DNA from: Glutamicibacter protophormiae
GTDB taxonomy: Bacteria > Actinomycetota > Actinomycetes > Actinomycetales > Micrococcaceae
Direction of reading: 5' to 3'
DNA length: 64,000 bases
Assembly: GCF_014647495.1 (NCBI RefSeq)
Contig: NZ_BMPH01000004.1
Span: 124,001-188,000, forward strand
Under the pieces are notes generated by a model. It was not told the origin of the DNA. It saw only the letters and a program-made list of their open reading frames with translations, and did no database searches. Positions 34,426 to 43,727 of the stretch are shown piece after piece (positions within the stretch are counted from its first letter, which is position 1; each line of letters opens with the position of its first letter). The translations under genes were made by a program, and so were the position numbers.

Positions 34426-37400
34426 TTATTTCGGCGACTTCTCGTCCAATCCAAGTACAGAAGTCCTAAACTGATATGACGCATTTTTGTAGTATGATTC
34501 AGGATCGAATGCAACTTGAGGCACCCAACCCTCTATGAATTTGCACATTCCGGCGGCAAGGCCATCAATAGTATTCTCAACAAGCATACCCAGGCCATTC
34601 TCAACGACACTACGTGAACCGACAACATCAGTTGAAATAACAGGCGTACCAAGAATCAGTGACTCGATCATGGCCAAACCCTGTCCTTCATACTCTGATG
34701 AGAATACGAAACAATCCGATTGGGCGACCAACGAAAATGGATTGCTAAGTTGACCTGTAAAAACAATATCTGCGCTAAGTCCTAGTCGCTTTGTTCTTGC
34801 TTCCAAGCTCTGGCGCAATGGACCATCGCCGATAATGAGCAGGCGTGATTGCGGATACTTGGCTTTAACAATTGCGAATGCATCGATCAGCTTCTTGTGT
34901 CCTTTTTCAGGCGAAAGTCGTGCCATGTTGACAAATACATTCTCTGCACCAGATAGGTCATCAAAATAATATGACAAATCAGATCCGCTGATCTTTGCCT
35001 GTTCAATTGGATTCTGAACATCAATCAAATTATCAGCATATACAAATTTCTTTACAGGTAAACGGAACTCCTCCGAAATTTTCTTCTGATTTTCATCGTG
35101 AACTGACTTGCTGACAGAAACTAGTCGGTCATAACTACCATAAAGCGAAAACAGCCCCTGCATTCTTGGGAACCGAGAATCACGTTCCCTTACCATGTCA
35201 TTATGAAGATAAATGACTTTATTTGTTTCGTGATTGATTGGATTTGCTAGAATCGAAGCCCAAAAGCGAGAGTAACCTTCAAAATTAATTACATGATCGA
35301 ATTTAGCATATCCAAATACACGCAAAAATTCTCTTTTCATAGCAGATGCAAAAATCTGATTTTCTTCTACGGAAATCAAACCTGAATCCTTATGAAACCT
35401 ATCACTCACTAACCGCTCTTCAGGACCTAATACCTGTCCTCCAATGCGGGCAATAAACTTAACACGTTCAGAAACGGATTTTAGTATCCGGTGAGACTCA
35501 CCGTCGACTGGAATCTGCTTCGCATCAATCGCAACATAAACATCGTAGCTATCGGTATCGATAGAATTTACAAGATTAACGAAAGAAGTCGTGATACCGT
35601 TGGGAATAAATGAGCCTTGATAAATGAGAATCGATTTTTTCTCAGAACTCATTGTATTAGGCTCATAATTCGGATCAAAGAAACACTCAATTGCTCTTTT
35701 GCTAGCATTTCCGTCTTCGAATTTTATGAAGTCAAAAAATTCGGAATAGTCTTTCTGCCCCGAGTGAAGTGCATCATCTACTGCACCGAGCAACTCATCT
35801 TCATTCCAGCAAATCTCACCTGGCCACTCATTCTGGTTGAAATACACTCCCCGCTGTTCAATGTACTCATCATAATCCGGAGTATAGAAAATGATTGGTC
35901 GCTGAAGAGGCAAAAAGTCGTAAAAAATACTCGAATAGTCTGTAATGAGTACATCGACTGCGGACAGTAGTTCATTGGTATCAATTTCTGGCGGTACAAC
36001 CGAAACCGGTAGGTCCGTACCTGAAATTGCACGTTCGGCAAAACGGTGAGCTCGGAATACTACTTCATGTCCGTCACCGACGAGCTTGCCTAGTGTTTTA
36101 ACGAGAGCGTCATTGTCGAAAGTCTGTTTACCAAGCTGCCCACGCCACGTTGGCGCATAAAGCACAATTTTTTTGCTATCGTCGAAGACACCGAGCAGTC
36201 GGCGAATTGCTTGTATCTTAGAAGAAGAGGCTGAAATGCTATGGTCGATTCGCGGACTACCACCAATCACAATTTCAGCCGTCAGTAGTCCATCAATATC
36301 GTGATCGTTTATCAATGCATTTGCAGTATGCTCGTTAGGTAAAAACAGATGAGTGCTGTGCAACAGATTTCGTACGACGTTGGAATGTTCAAAATGTGCA
36401 TTTTTTACACGTTTCCCCATAAGTTTCAGCGGAGTGCCATGCCAAGTATTCAAATAACGCTGACCGCTTCTACGAATAAAATAGGTTGGGAAAGTTGCAT
36501 TATTCACTAGATATTTTGCGCAGGCAAGGTGATAAAGATATTCGTCACTATGCTGCTTTACCAGCATAGTCCGAGGGCAACTCAGAATTTCTTGAGGCGT
36601 ATTCTTTAAGTCATTTATAACCCAGACAAATTTCAATTCCTGATAGGCAACATCTTTTTTTAAAGTATTATAAATAGCAAGAGGATTGCAATGAATGGAA
36701 GATCCGTGGCTTGATTCGAACAAAACTGTATTGTTCGAGATCTCGGTAGATTCACGAAAGTCATTGTAAATCATGTGTCGTCTCGTCTGAGGACCTTTAA
36801 GGTATGGACGCTCGTCGACTCCACTCGGCCGCGCGAAGTTTCTTGTGCGCGCAAAGCTATCAGAAGAATCTTTATATTTTCTATCACCAAGTAGGGCCAG
36901 ACCCTTTTTTGCGAATAGGCTCGATTTCGTTCCGGTTCGGTGGAAAAGACTATGCTCAACAGATTCGGCGGCTCTAGCGAATTCTCCCGCACGTAGAAGA
37001 ACATCTGCCTGGTATTCGAGACGCGTAGATTCAGAAGAGCCCGGATTTGGTCGTAAACCCGGCGTTATGAAATCGAAGAATGCCAGACTTTTGAAAACGA
37101 GTTCATCGCGTTCAGATTCATTAATGACGAGTGCCGCTTCTTCGCGGTTTAGCGTTCCATAGGCTAGGCAAGAACGAACGTAAGCATCGCATGACGATTC
37201 ATAGTCTTTCGCTTTGGCAAAAGAGTAGCCCGCACGAAACCAACGAAACGCTTGATTATTACTTCCAAATGCTGCCGACAAGGTATATGAAGCGGCAGCA
37301 AGTTCATAATCTCCAAGACGATCATTTACGTATCCAAGGCGATACTGGCAATCCTCAAGCTTCAATTCGTAAGATAGCGCCTGTACGTAGAATTCTCGAG

Positions 37401-38298
37401 CAAGTTTCCAGTTGTACAGCTTTTCAGCAACTCGACCACAAGTGTAGAGCAGCTCGCCCTTGTCAAGTTCCTGCGGTAAGAAGTTACGATAAGCTTCGAG
37501 AGCAAATACCCACTGCTGCTTTTCCTCGTGATAAGCTCCAATGCCGAACTTCTTTTTCTTACCACTCTGGCAACTAAGAAATTCTTGATATAAAAGATTG
37601 GATTTCTCCACCTGGCCTGCCCTTTGAAAGGATAGGCCGGCGTTGTAGAGCATCCATGAATCTTGTGCTGATTTGTTCGAATTTCGGTACGAAATTTCAA
37701 AGTTACTGCCAGCAAGTTCAAATTTGCGAAGGTAAAAAGCAGCATGAGCAATTCTAAGACTCCACTGTGATTCTCCAGTCCGACTGAGCTGCTGAGATTC
37801 TAAAACCTCAAGCTCTCTCCAACGCAGCTCCGATTTATTTAGTGCTAGCGCCAGCAGATCTGTAATCTCTGGAGAGTCAGGATTCTCTGTATTCAAATTT
37901 TCAAGGAAAGATACAGCAGTTTTTGGTTCCCGAGCATGGATTAGTGATTCTGCATGAAGAATCCTTATATTTTGAGAATTATTGCAATATTCGAGTGCTT
38001 TCTCAAAAGATCGTGTGGCTTCTTTAAATTTCCCAGAGGCTCTTTGAGCCTCACCAAGTGCAATATAGGCTTCGGATGATTTGTGCCCATCTGTGATCAA
38101 ATCAGCTAGTACATTTATAGCTAACTCTGGCTTGTTAGTTCTCATCCGACAAGCAGCCAGACGCAAGTTCACTTTTGGATCCGCATTACCGTTATCCCGA
38201 ATAAATTTTTCATAGAGTCTTGCTGCTCGCCACCAGTGGTTTCCCTTTTCCAGTTGACGTCCTAATATCAATGTGGTGGAAGACTGGAGATTAGACAT
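34426..38298 (-). CDS. TPR-TagF-GT4 three-part fusion protein
   Basis: 1290 residues. Residues 1 to about 480 are helical repeats of TPR/Sel1 type (SEAYIALGEAQRASGKFKEATRSFEKALEYC is clear). A TagF-like domain runs from about 509 to 870 (YLVNNATFPTYF, YLNTWHGTPLKLMGKRV, LYAPTWRGQLG, LITDYSSIFYDFLPLQRP). A GT4 domain occupies about 883-1285 (FIPNGITTSFVNLV, VNMARLSPEKGHKKLIDAF, IIGDGPLRQSLEARTKRLG, SEYEGQGLAMIESLILGTPVI). The last two parts are colinear with the 809-residue neighbour, so the pair are paralogues, one having gained or lost the TPR part. The repeats may recruit a partner or set chain length. It is the first gene of the AT-rich TagF pair. Confidence 0.88.
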   Translation of the reverse strand: MSNLQSSTTLILGRQLEKGNHWWRAARLYEKFIRDNGNADPKVNLRLAACRMRTNKPELAINVLADLITDGHKSSEAYIALGEAQRASGKFKEATRSFEKALEYCNNSQNIRILHAESLIHAREPKTAVSFLENLNTENPDSPEITDLLALALNKSELRWRELEVLESQQLSRTGESQWSLRIAHAAFYLRKFELAGSNFEISYRNSNKSAQDSWMLYNAGLSFQRAGQVEKSNLLYQEFLSCQSGKKKKFGIGAYHEEKQQWVFALEAYRNFLPQELDKGELLYTCGRVAEKLYNWKLAREFYVQALSYELKLEDCQYRLGYVNDRLGDYELAAASYTLSAAFGSNNQAFRWFRAGYSFAKAKDYESSCDAYVRSCLAYGTLNREEAALVINESERDELVFKSLAFFDFITPGLRPNPGSSESTRLEYQADVLLRAGEFARAAESVEHSLFHRTGTKSSLFAKKGLALLGDRKYKDSSDSFARTRNFARPSGVDERPYLKGPQTRRHMIYNDFRESTEISNNTVLFESSHGSSIHCNPLAIYNTLKKDVAYQELKFVWVINDLKNTPQEILSCPRTMLVKQHSDEYLYHLACAKYLVNNATFPTYFIRRSGQRYLNTWHGTPLKLMGKRVKNAHFEHSNVVRNLLHSTHLFLPNEHTANALINDHDIDGLLTAEIVIGGSPRIDHSISASSSKIQAIRRLLGVFDDSKKIVLYAPTWRGQLGKQTFDNDALVKTLGKLVGDGHEVVFRAHRFAERAISGTDLPVSVVPPEIDTNELLSAVDVLITDYSSIFYDFLPLQRPIIFYTPDYDEYIEQRGVYFNQNEWPGEICWNEDELLGAVDDALHSGQKDYSEFFDFIKFEDGNASKRAIECFFDPNYEPNTMSSEKKSILIYQGSFIPNGITTSFVNLVNSIDTDSYDVYVAIDAKQIPVDGESHRILKSVSERVKFIARIGGQVLGPEERLVSDRFHKDSGLISVEENQIFASAMKREFLRVFGYAKFDHVINFEGYSRFWASILANPINHETNKVIYLHNDMVRERDSRFPRMQGLFSLYGSYDRLVSVSKSVHDENQKKISEEFRLPVKKFVYADNLIDVQNPIEQAKISGSDLSYYFDDLSGAENVFVNMARLSPEKGHKKLIDAFAIVKAKYPQSRLLIIGDGPLRQSLEARTKRLGLSADIVFTGQLSNPFSLVAQSDCFVFSSEYEGQGLAMIESLILGTPVISTDVVGSRSVVENGLGMLVENTIDGLAAGMCKFIEGWVPQVAFDPESYYKNASYQFRTSVLGLDEKSPK

Positions 38299-38429
38299 GA
38301 ATATTTCCTATCTATGCCGCCTTATTCTAAGCGGAGCAACGAAGTTTTATTATTTGAATACATATTAGGGAAAGTATCTAATATGAGTGTGGTTGAGACT
38401 TTTTATTTGAATTCTAAAAAGTTGAATTC

Positions 38430-39589
38430 CTAATGATTTTTGAAACCGGCTTGTTGTAGAGCGGCTTCAAGTTTTTGATCAACCTCATGTGTCGCTGGAT
38501 CATAGTCAACTATAGAAGTTCTGTTATATTTCCAATTCGTATTAATTCCGAGATAATGTCTATGAACAAAGTCTTGAGAGATCTCCGGCTCAAAACCGCC
38601 GCCGAACCCATGAACTTGCCACTGGTATTTATCGTCAACTCGCTTTGGAGAGATTGCCCATTTTTCAAGGCTTTTACTCTTTTTTATGTCTTTGTATTTA
38701 AAGTCAGTAAAGCGCGGAAGGCGCTCACTTTGATTGTCAATCTGCACGGTTTCAACCCACGAGCCAGAGAACCTGATTGCGCCATCTTTTGACGCTAGTA
38801 CTCCGTCAACCAAAGAAATATCGTTCTCTTTTACTACTAATTCATCTATATCAACATTAACGACCACATTGGACTGTCGGAGATAGCGTCGTTTAGCGTG
38901 CTCGAGTACGCCATATTGACAATAATTAGAATCCCATTCTTTGTTTGGCCCCGAGCCAGGTCCGTACTTGAAGTTCCAAGGAACAACCACGGCTTTTTTA
39001 TTTCCTTTATGCTCTTGAAAACATTAAGAATATCATTTGGTGAATATTTTGAAGAATTATTATCGTAGAATAGAACCGCGTCTATGCCGTGTTGTCGCGC
39101 ATAATATGTTGCCCAGTCTTCAATCCATTTTAAGTCATTGTTTTTTGATAGTGTTACTAAAACATTTCTATCTTTAAAAACATCGGAATGATTTTTTTGG
39201 ATTTTACCTCTTACTGAAAGTTTGCCGACGTCAATTCTAAAGGTGCTGTCATTAGAATAATAAATCTCTTCTGCAGGAATCGTTACTTTCGAGCGTTGCG
39301 TTTTCCATCCGTCGGCGAACGCATCCTTCTGGTGAACTTCCTGTCCATAAAGTTCAATATTCGCGATTTTGATGATGTCTAAAAGATTTCTAAGTGGCGG
39401 CCCTGAAAATACCACACCGTTATAGTCTTCAAATAAGTCGTAAAAAAGCGTATGATGATCGAAACGTTCCAGGTAGTCACTCTCCTGATTTCGCTTAGAC
39501 CGTGGAGGTTTTCGATATACGCCCACGTTGGGGCGTAGGAGGACTGGCGAGATTTCGGCGATATGGAAACTCTGTGATTTCACTACCAT
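38430..39589 (-). pseudogene. GT92-like glycosyltransferase, frameshifted at an A6 tract
   Basis: Two overlapping frames (39589 down to 38846, and 38990 down to 38430) make one protein of about 386 residues. The N-terminal frame carries SKNNDLKWIEDWATYYARQHGIDAVLFYDNNSS. The second continues VVVPWNFKYGPGSGPNKEWDSNYCQYGVLEHAKRR and NVDIDEL (the DxD-type metal site). The break is at six A on the coding strand (plus-strand T at 38994-38999): one more A would read I-K-K-A-V-V-V-P-W and join them. It overlaps the pyruvyltransferase stop by 7 bases. It may be an inactive gene, a phase-variable switch, a slippage site or a sequencing error. Confidence 0.75.
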
Positions 39590-40380
39590 TGTCCTAGTTT
39601 GCTCGTATTGAAATTAGGTTCTATAGAACTTTTAAATACGTCAACCGACTTTGAATAGCTTCCCGGATACAGAGTTACGTTTCTTCCCAAAAGGCTTCCT
39701 GCGATTGCTACGTGCATTCTATCTGTAAATATATTTTTGTAGCTAGATAGGATTTGAAAGAATGGGGTGATTGGCTTTGAATCATTCGCCAATAGGCTCA
39801 AGTCTAAATTATCTGGATAGGTTCGAGCATTCGGATTCTTTTCGCGATCTTCTCGGAAAAAATTCCCTCGTTCAATCACTGGATCGTTGGAATCTTTCTT
39901 TATCTCTAAATAGAAAGCCGTATCATGGCAGAATTTACTATTTGGATTTTCCTGTTTACTAAGAAAATTATCACGTCTAAAGTACGTAATATTATTAGCA
40001 TTTTCTAATGGCGGAAGCTCAAACGTTGTTGGCAAGACTACGACATTATCGAAAGCTCGGTGGACTTTTTCCACAAATCGTCTACTGCCATTCCATTTTT
40101 GACACCACGATCCACCTCCCCCTGCGATCAAAATTGTACCGTCGAGCCGTGATCCCAATTTAGATACGGAATCGACTATGGATTCTACAGTGCTTCTAGA
40201 CATCTGAAGGTAATCCACATTGTTCGCGCGAAGGAATTGTTCGTTTCCCTTGTGGATTAGGCCGTCTCCCCAGTTACCAACATTTGCCACGTAGACAACT
40301 TTTTTGCCTCTAGAAAGCGTCCTGATCTCAGCCGCCATTTCTTTGAACGCCGTGTCTTCTCGGAGGGATTTAAGTCTCAT
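39583..40380 (-). CDS. Polysaccharide pyruvyltransferase-family protein
   Basis: 265 residues. The family adds pyruvate ketals from PEP to sugars of surface polymers. Blocks: VVYVANVGNWGDGLIHKGNEQFL, an ILIAGGGGSW loop, VVLPTTFELPP, CHDTAFYL and the family-defining TDRMHVAIAGSLLGRNVTLYPGSYSK. It is somewhat shorter than usual. It shares the AT-rich composition of the TagF fusions and is the first gene of a minus-strand run ending in the IS cluster. Pyruvylated glycerol-teichoic or teichulosonic acids are known in related actinobacteria, so pyruvylation of the TagF product is a reasonable guess. Confidence 0.88.
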   Translation of the reverse strand: MRLKSLREDTAFKEMAAEIRTLSRGKKVVYVANVGNWGDGLIHKGNEQFLRANNVDYLQMSRSTVESIVDSVSKLGSRLDGTILIAGGGGSWCQKWNGSRRFVEKVHRAFDNVVVLPTTFELPPLENANNITYFRRDNFLSKQENPNSKFCHDTAFYLEIKKDSNDPVIERGNFFREDREKNPNARTYPDNLDLSLLANDSKPITPFFQILSSYKNIFTDRMHVAIAGSLLGRNVTLYPGSYSKSVDVFKSSIEPNFNTSKLGQW

Positions 40381-40491
40381 AATTGTCTTCCCGTTGTCTA
40401 TCTAGGTGGAATATGTCATTCGGTTGGACTCCTGTGCAGTGTTATTCTACAGGATCTTAAACTATTGACTTCCTATTGTAAAACAGCAAAA

Positions 40492-40527
40492 GGTAGGATC
40501 AGGGGTCCGCGCCCATTTGATCCTACC
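40492..40527 (-). terminator. serA terminator
   Basis: Ten-base arms GGTAGGATCA (40492-40501) and complement (40518-40527), loop with further GGG/CCC pairing. On the minus strand TTTTGCTGTTTT follows directly. About 85 bases after the serA stop. Confidence 0.85.
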
Positions 40528-40612
40528 CCATGCAATTGCCGCTCTAGCTTATTGCGTTCTGCATCGTGCTTTCGGCTGTTGGCAGTTCTTCCTTGCCGAA
40601 TCTCAGAACATA

Positions 40613-42208
40613 CTACTCGGCAAGATTAATCTCGCGCGCGACACTAGCTCCTATCGCAGCGCCGACAATATCCAGCACTCCTTGTGGTAGTGCAGAGTCG
40701 ATGTTAATCACTGCTAGCGCTTCAGCACGATTCTCGTCGCGTGAAACCTGCATACCGGCAATGTTGATGCCTTGCTCGCCCAACACATTGCCCAAAGAAC
40801 CTACAACACCAGGACGGTCAGAGTAACGGACAACAATCATGTGGTCCGAGATTGGGATCTCGATTTCGTGTCCATTTATGCCTACGAGCTTTTCAATCTG
40901 CTTCGGACCGGTCAAAGTTCCTGCTACTGCCAGCTGTGCACCTTCGTTGCTCGCACCCTTGATAGTCAGCTGGTTGCGGTATTCAGGCGAATCGGTGGTC
41001 TTGATGAGACGAGTTGCAACGCCGCGCTGCTCTGCTAGAACCGGAGCATTGACGTAGGAAACCTGGTCGGAGACAACATCCATGAAGACACCCTTGAGTG
41101 CGGACAGTTCCAGAGCCTTGACATCCAACTCGGCGATTTCACCAGCAACAACTACATCGATGCTGGTCAACGATCCGGTAGTCAGCGCATTGAAGATACG
41201 GCCGAGCTTCTCGATCAGCGGGATGCCAGGGCGGACGTTTTCGTCGATCACACCGCCAGCGACGTTCACAGCGTCCGGCACGAGTTCGCCGGCCAGAGCC
41301 AGGCGTACCGACTTGGCGACCGATACGCCGGCCTTTTCCTGAGCTTCGTCGGTAGATGCACCCAGATGCGGGGTGACGGTGACGTTGTCGAATTCGAAGA
41401 ACGGCAGGTCGGTGCTTGGCTCGCTGACGAAGACGTCAATGCCGGCACCGGCAATTTCCTCGTTCTTGAGTGCTTCATACAACGCGTCCTCGTCAACAAG
41501 TCCACCACGGGCTACGTTGACTACGTAAGCGGTGTTCTTCATCTTGGAGAACGCATCCTTGCCGAGCATGCCCAAGGTTTCAGGGGTCTTCGGCATGTGG
41601 ATGGTGATGAAGTCCGCCTGCGCCAGAAGCTCGTCAAGGGTCACCAGGGTTACGCCGAGCTGGGAGGCTCGTGCTGGAGTTACATACGGGTCATAAGCAA
41701 TGATGTCCATCCCGAAGCCCTGCAGTCGGGCGGCAACCAGTGCGCCGATGCGGCCAAGGCCGATGATTCCGGCCTTCTTCTCGAACAATTCCACACCGGT
41801 GAACGAGCTACGCTTCCAAGCTCCACCCTTGAGCGAGGCATTTGCAGCCGGAATACGGCGAGCCAGCGATACGATGTGGCCGACAGTGAGTTCGGCGGCC
41901 GAGATGATGTTCGAGGTTGGTGCGTTCACGACCATGACGCCGGCCTGGGTGGCCGACTTGATGTCCACGTTGTCCAGTCCGACTCCAGCGCGGGCAATGA
42001 CCTTCAGGTTTTTTGCCGCTGCGATGGCTTCGGCATCAACCTGAGTAGCCGAGCGGACGAGAATGGCATCGACATCGGCGATGGCTTCGAGCAGCTGGGA
42101 GCGGTCCGCTCCATCGGTCTGACGAATTTCAAAGTCGGGACCGAGCGCCGCGACGGTTGCAGGCGAGAGCTGTTCGGCCAGAAGTACGATTGGTTTGTTG
42201 TCAGACAC
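40613..42208 (-). CDS. serA: D-3-phosphoglycerate dehydrogenase
   Basis: First step of serine synthesis. 531 residues, the long form with an extra substrate-binding (ASB) domain and a C-terminal ACT domain for serine feedback (HMIVVRYSDRPGVVGSLGNVLGEQGINIAGMQVSR). The NAD-binding motif is GIIGLGRIGALVA; catalytic block NVARGGLVDEDAL and the His in TVTPHLGASTDEAQEKAG. The start is GTG 42208. Composition returns to the core type. In many actinobacteria serA is close to leuB; here 18 kb of other genes, IS elements and the TagF island lie between them. Confidence 0.97.
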   Translation of the reverse strand: MSDNKPIVLLAEQLSPATVAALGPDFEIRQTDGADRSQLLEAIADVDAILVRSATQVDAEAIAAAKNLKVIARAGVGLDNVDIKSATQAGVMVVNAPTSNIISAAELTVGHIVSLARRIPAANASLKGGAWKRSSFTGVELFEKKAGIIGLGRIGALVAARLQGFGMDIIAYDPYVTPARASQLGVTLVTLDELLAQADFITIHMPKTPETLGMLGKDAFSKMKNTAYVVNVARGGLVDEDALYEALKNEEIAGAGIDVFVSEPSTDLPFFEFDNVTVTPHLGASTDEAQEKAGVSVAKSVRLALAGELVPDAVNVAGGVIDENVRPGIPLIEKLGRIFNALTTGSLTSIDVVVAGEIAELDVKALELSALKGVFMDVVSDQVSYVNAPVLAEQRGVATRLIKTTDSPEYRNQLTIKGASNEGAQLAVAGTLTGPKQIEKLVGINGHEIEIPISDHMIVVRYSDRPGVVGSLGNVLGEQGINIAGMQVSRDENRAEALAVINIDSALPQGVLDIVGAAIGASVAREINLAE

Positions 42209-43727
42209 GGGTGTGGCACCTTTGCGATTTCATTGGGCTGGTGGCTTGCATGGAGACCTCGGCAGGAGATCCCCGTTAATCAGACTAACCCCTCAGATGC
42301 CCCGATTCGCCTTGAATTCCTGCATGTTACGCACAGAATGGCGTACTTTGTGAAAATTTTCACGAGTGATTACGATAAGTACTACTGAGTTATCAGCGGC
42401 TCCTAATGAGCAACGCTAGACCATTCTGTCGGTGTGATGATGAATCCGTTCTCACAGGTAGTTCCCAACCGGAAGCAAGATCACTTCACTCGACTTACAT
42501 GCCTGTTCAGACTTTTACTTTTCACCTATTTGACGCCCATCACAAAGCGTGTGTCCATGTTGCCCCAATCTTTCTGTCGCCGCTGCCCGTCCAACTCGTC
42601 CACTGTCTCGTGCACGGACGAACAAACCTGGGAGCATCTACAGGGCCCGGCCTCCGGAGTGCTAGAACGACCTAGATGCCACTAACTCGTGATCCGAGCA
42701 GGCAGGAACCACCGAGAGCTAGAACGCTCGACTCGGCGAGCGCAGATTCTACAAGGCCGCAGGGCCCAACCCTCCAACCACTCCTCACACTGCAGGGCAA
42801 CATGTGCACTCCTAACGGACGGGCCGCGCCCGAGTGCTTCATCGGTTGCAAGGCTGTGGAGTCAATTGCGGCCTGCAGTCGCGAATAGCTCCCTACGCGA
42901 CAACTTTTCGCCGTGTTCCGGCTCAGCGTGCAGCGGCCTCGACCTGGCCCACGATGCAAGGGCGCTCGCTGCTGTTCCGGATGAATGCGAATCTTTGTTG
43001 CACCGGCAGTATTTCCGGTAGCGCACGATCCCGGTTTTGCATGCTTGCGCAGTCCTGAGCGCTGGCCACTACACGCAACGGCACCGCGTGTATGGCGCCC
43101 ATCCCAATAGCGTCAGGATCTCTCATTCGATTGTTCTCAATGCATGACGCTGACTATTTCGCTACGCAGCACGGCCCCCTCACGGTTTCCCCATTCTCCG
43201 CGTTAAATCTGAGCGCTCGGCCCGTCTTCGCATCCGTGAGTAGATGCAAGGTTCGGCCTATCGCCGTTGCCGCCGCACAGTGCGGAAAGTGCCGCGCAGG
43301 ATACATCCAGAAGTATCGAAAGCCTGTTAGTTCACATTTGCAAAACACCGCAGAATTTTGTGAATTGTCTTACGCTTTGTTCCTGCCGCCATCTTGAATC
43401 GGCGTGGCTCCGAGGACCCATCGAGCACTCCCCGGTGCGCGGATTTCAGGGATCGAACAACACTGGTCAACATTCTATTCGGATACTTATGCGGCGCACA
43501 GGATTGCACTGCCAGATGCCCTCGAACACCCCATATTCACGCGACTTCGCGCGAACGCAAGGTTGTTTATAACGATTTGCTAACGATATTCGATGCATGC
43601 AACCATGATTCACGTCGGATACGGAGCGTTGCCCCCAACAACATGCTCCCCCATCCTCCCCCAGTACTTGGCGCCTGTTACCCCCTGCGCATGCTTACTT
43701 GATAGACCTATGATTAGAGGCCTCCCC
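42209..43727. other. 1.5-kb stretch without a convincing gene
   Basis: Lies between divergent serA and the GH16 gene. Open frames here are short, overlap on both strands and match nothing I recognise; they are rich in Arg, Ser and Cys as chance frames in GC-rich DNA are. I see no tRNA and no repeated IS terminus. It must contain the serA promoter and the GH16 promoter. Direct repeats TAACGAT at 43570-43576 and 43581-43587 (11 bases apart, one helical turn) lie 140 bases before the GH16 start and may be a regulator site. Confidence 0.5.
43570..43587 (+). promoter_or_regulatory. TAACGAT direct repeat upstream of the GH16 gene
   Basis: Two perfect TAACGAT copies with an 11-base period in an AT-rich patch of an otherwise GC-rich gap. 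Response regulators often bind such one-turn tandem repeats; no binding protein is implied by the sequence itself. Confidence 0.35.

Noticed and set aside
42406-43570. Several 60-110 codon ORFs upstream of the GH16 gene
   Set aside because: They overlap on both strands, are rich in Arg/Ser/Cys and match nothing; treated as non-coding.
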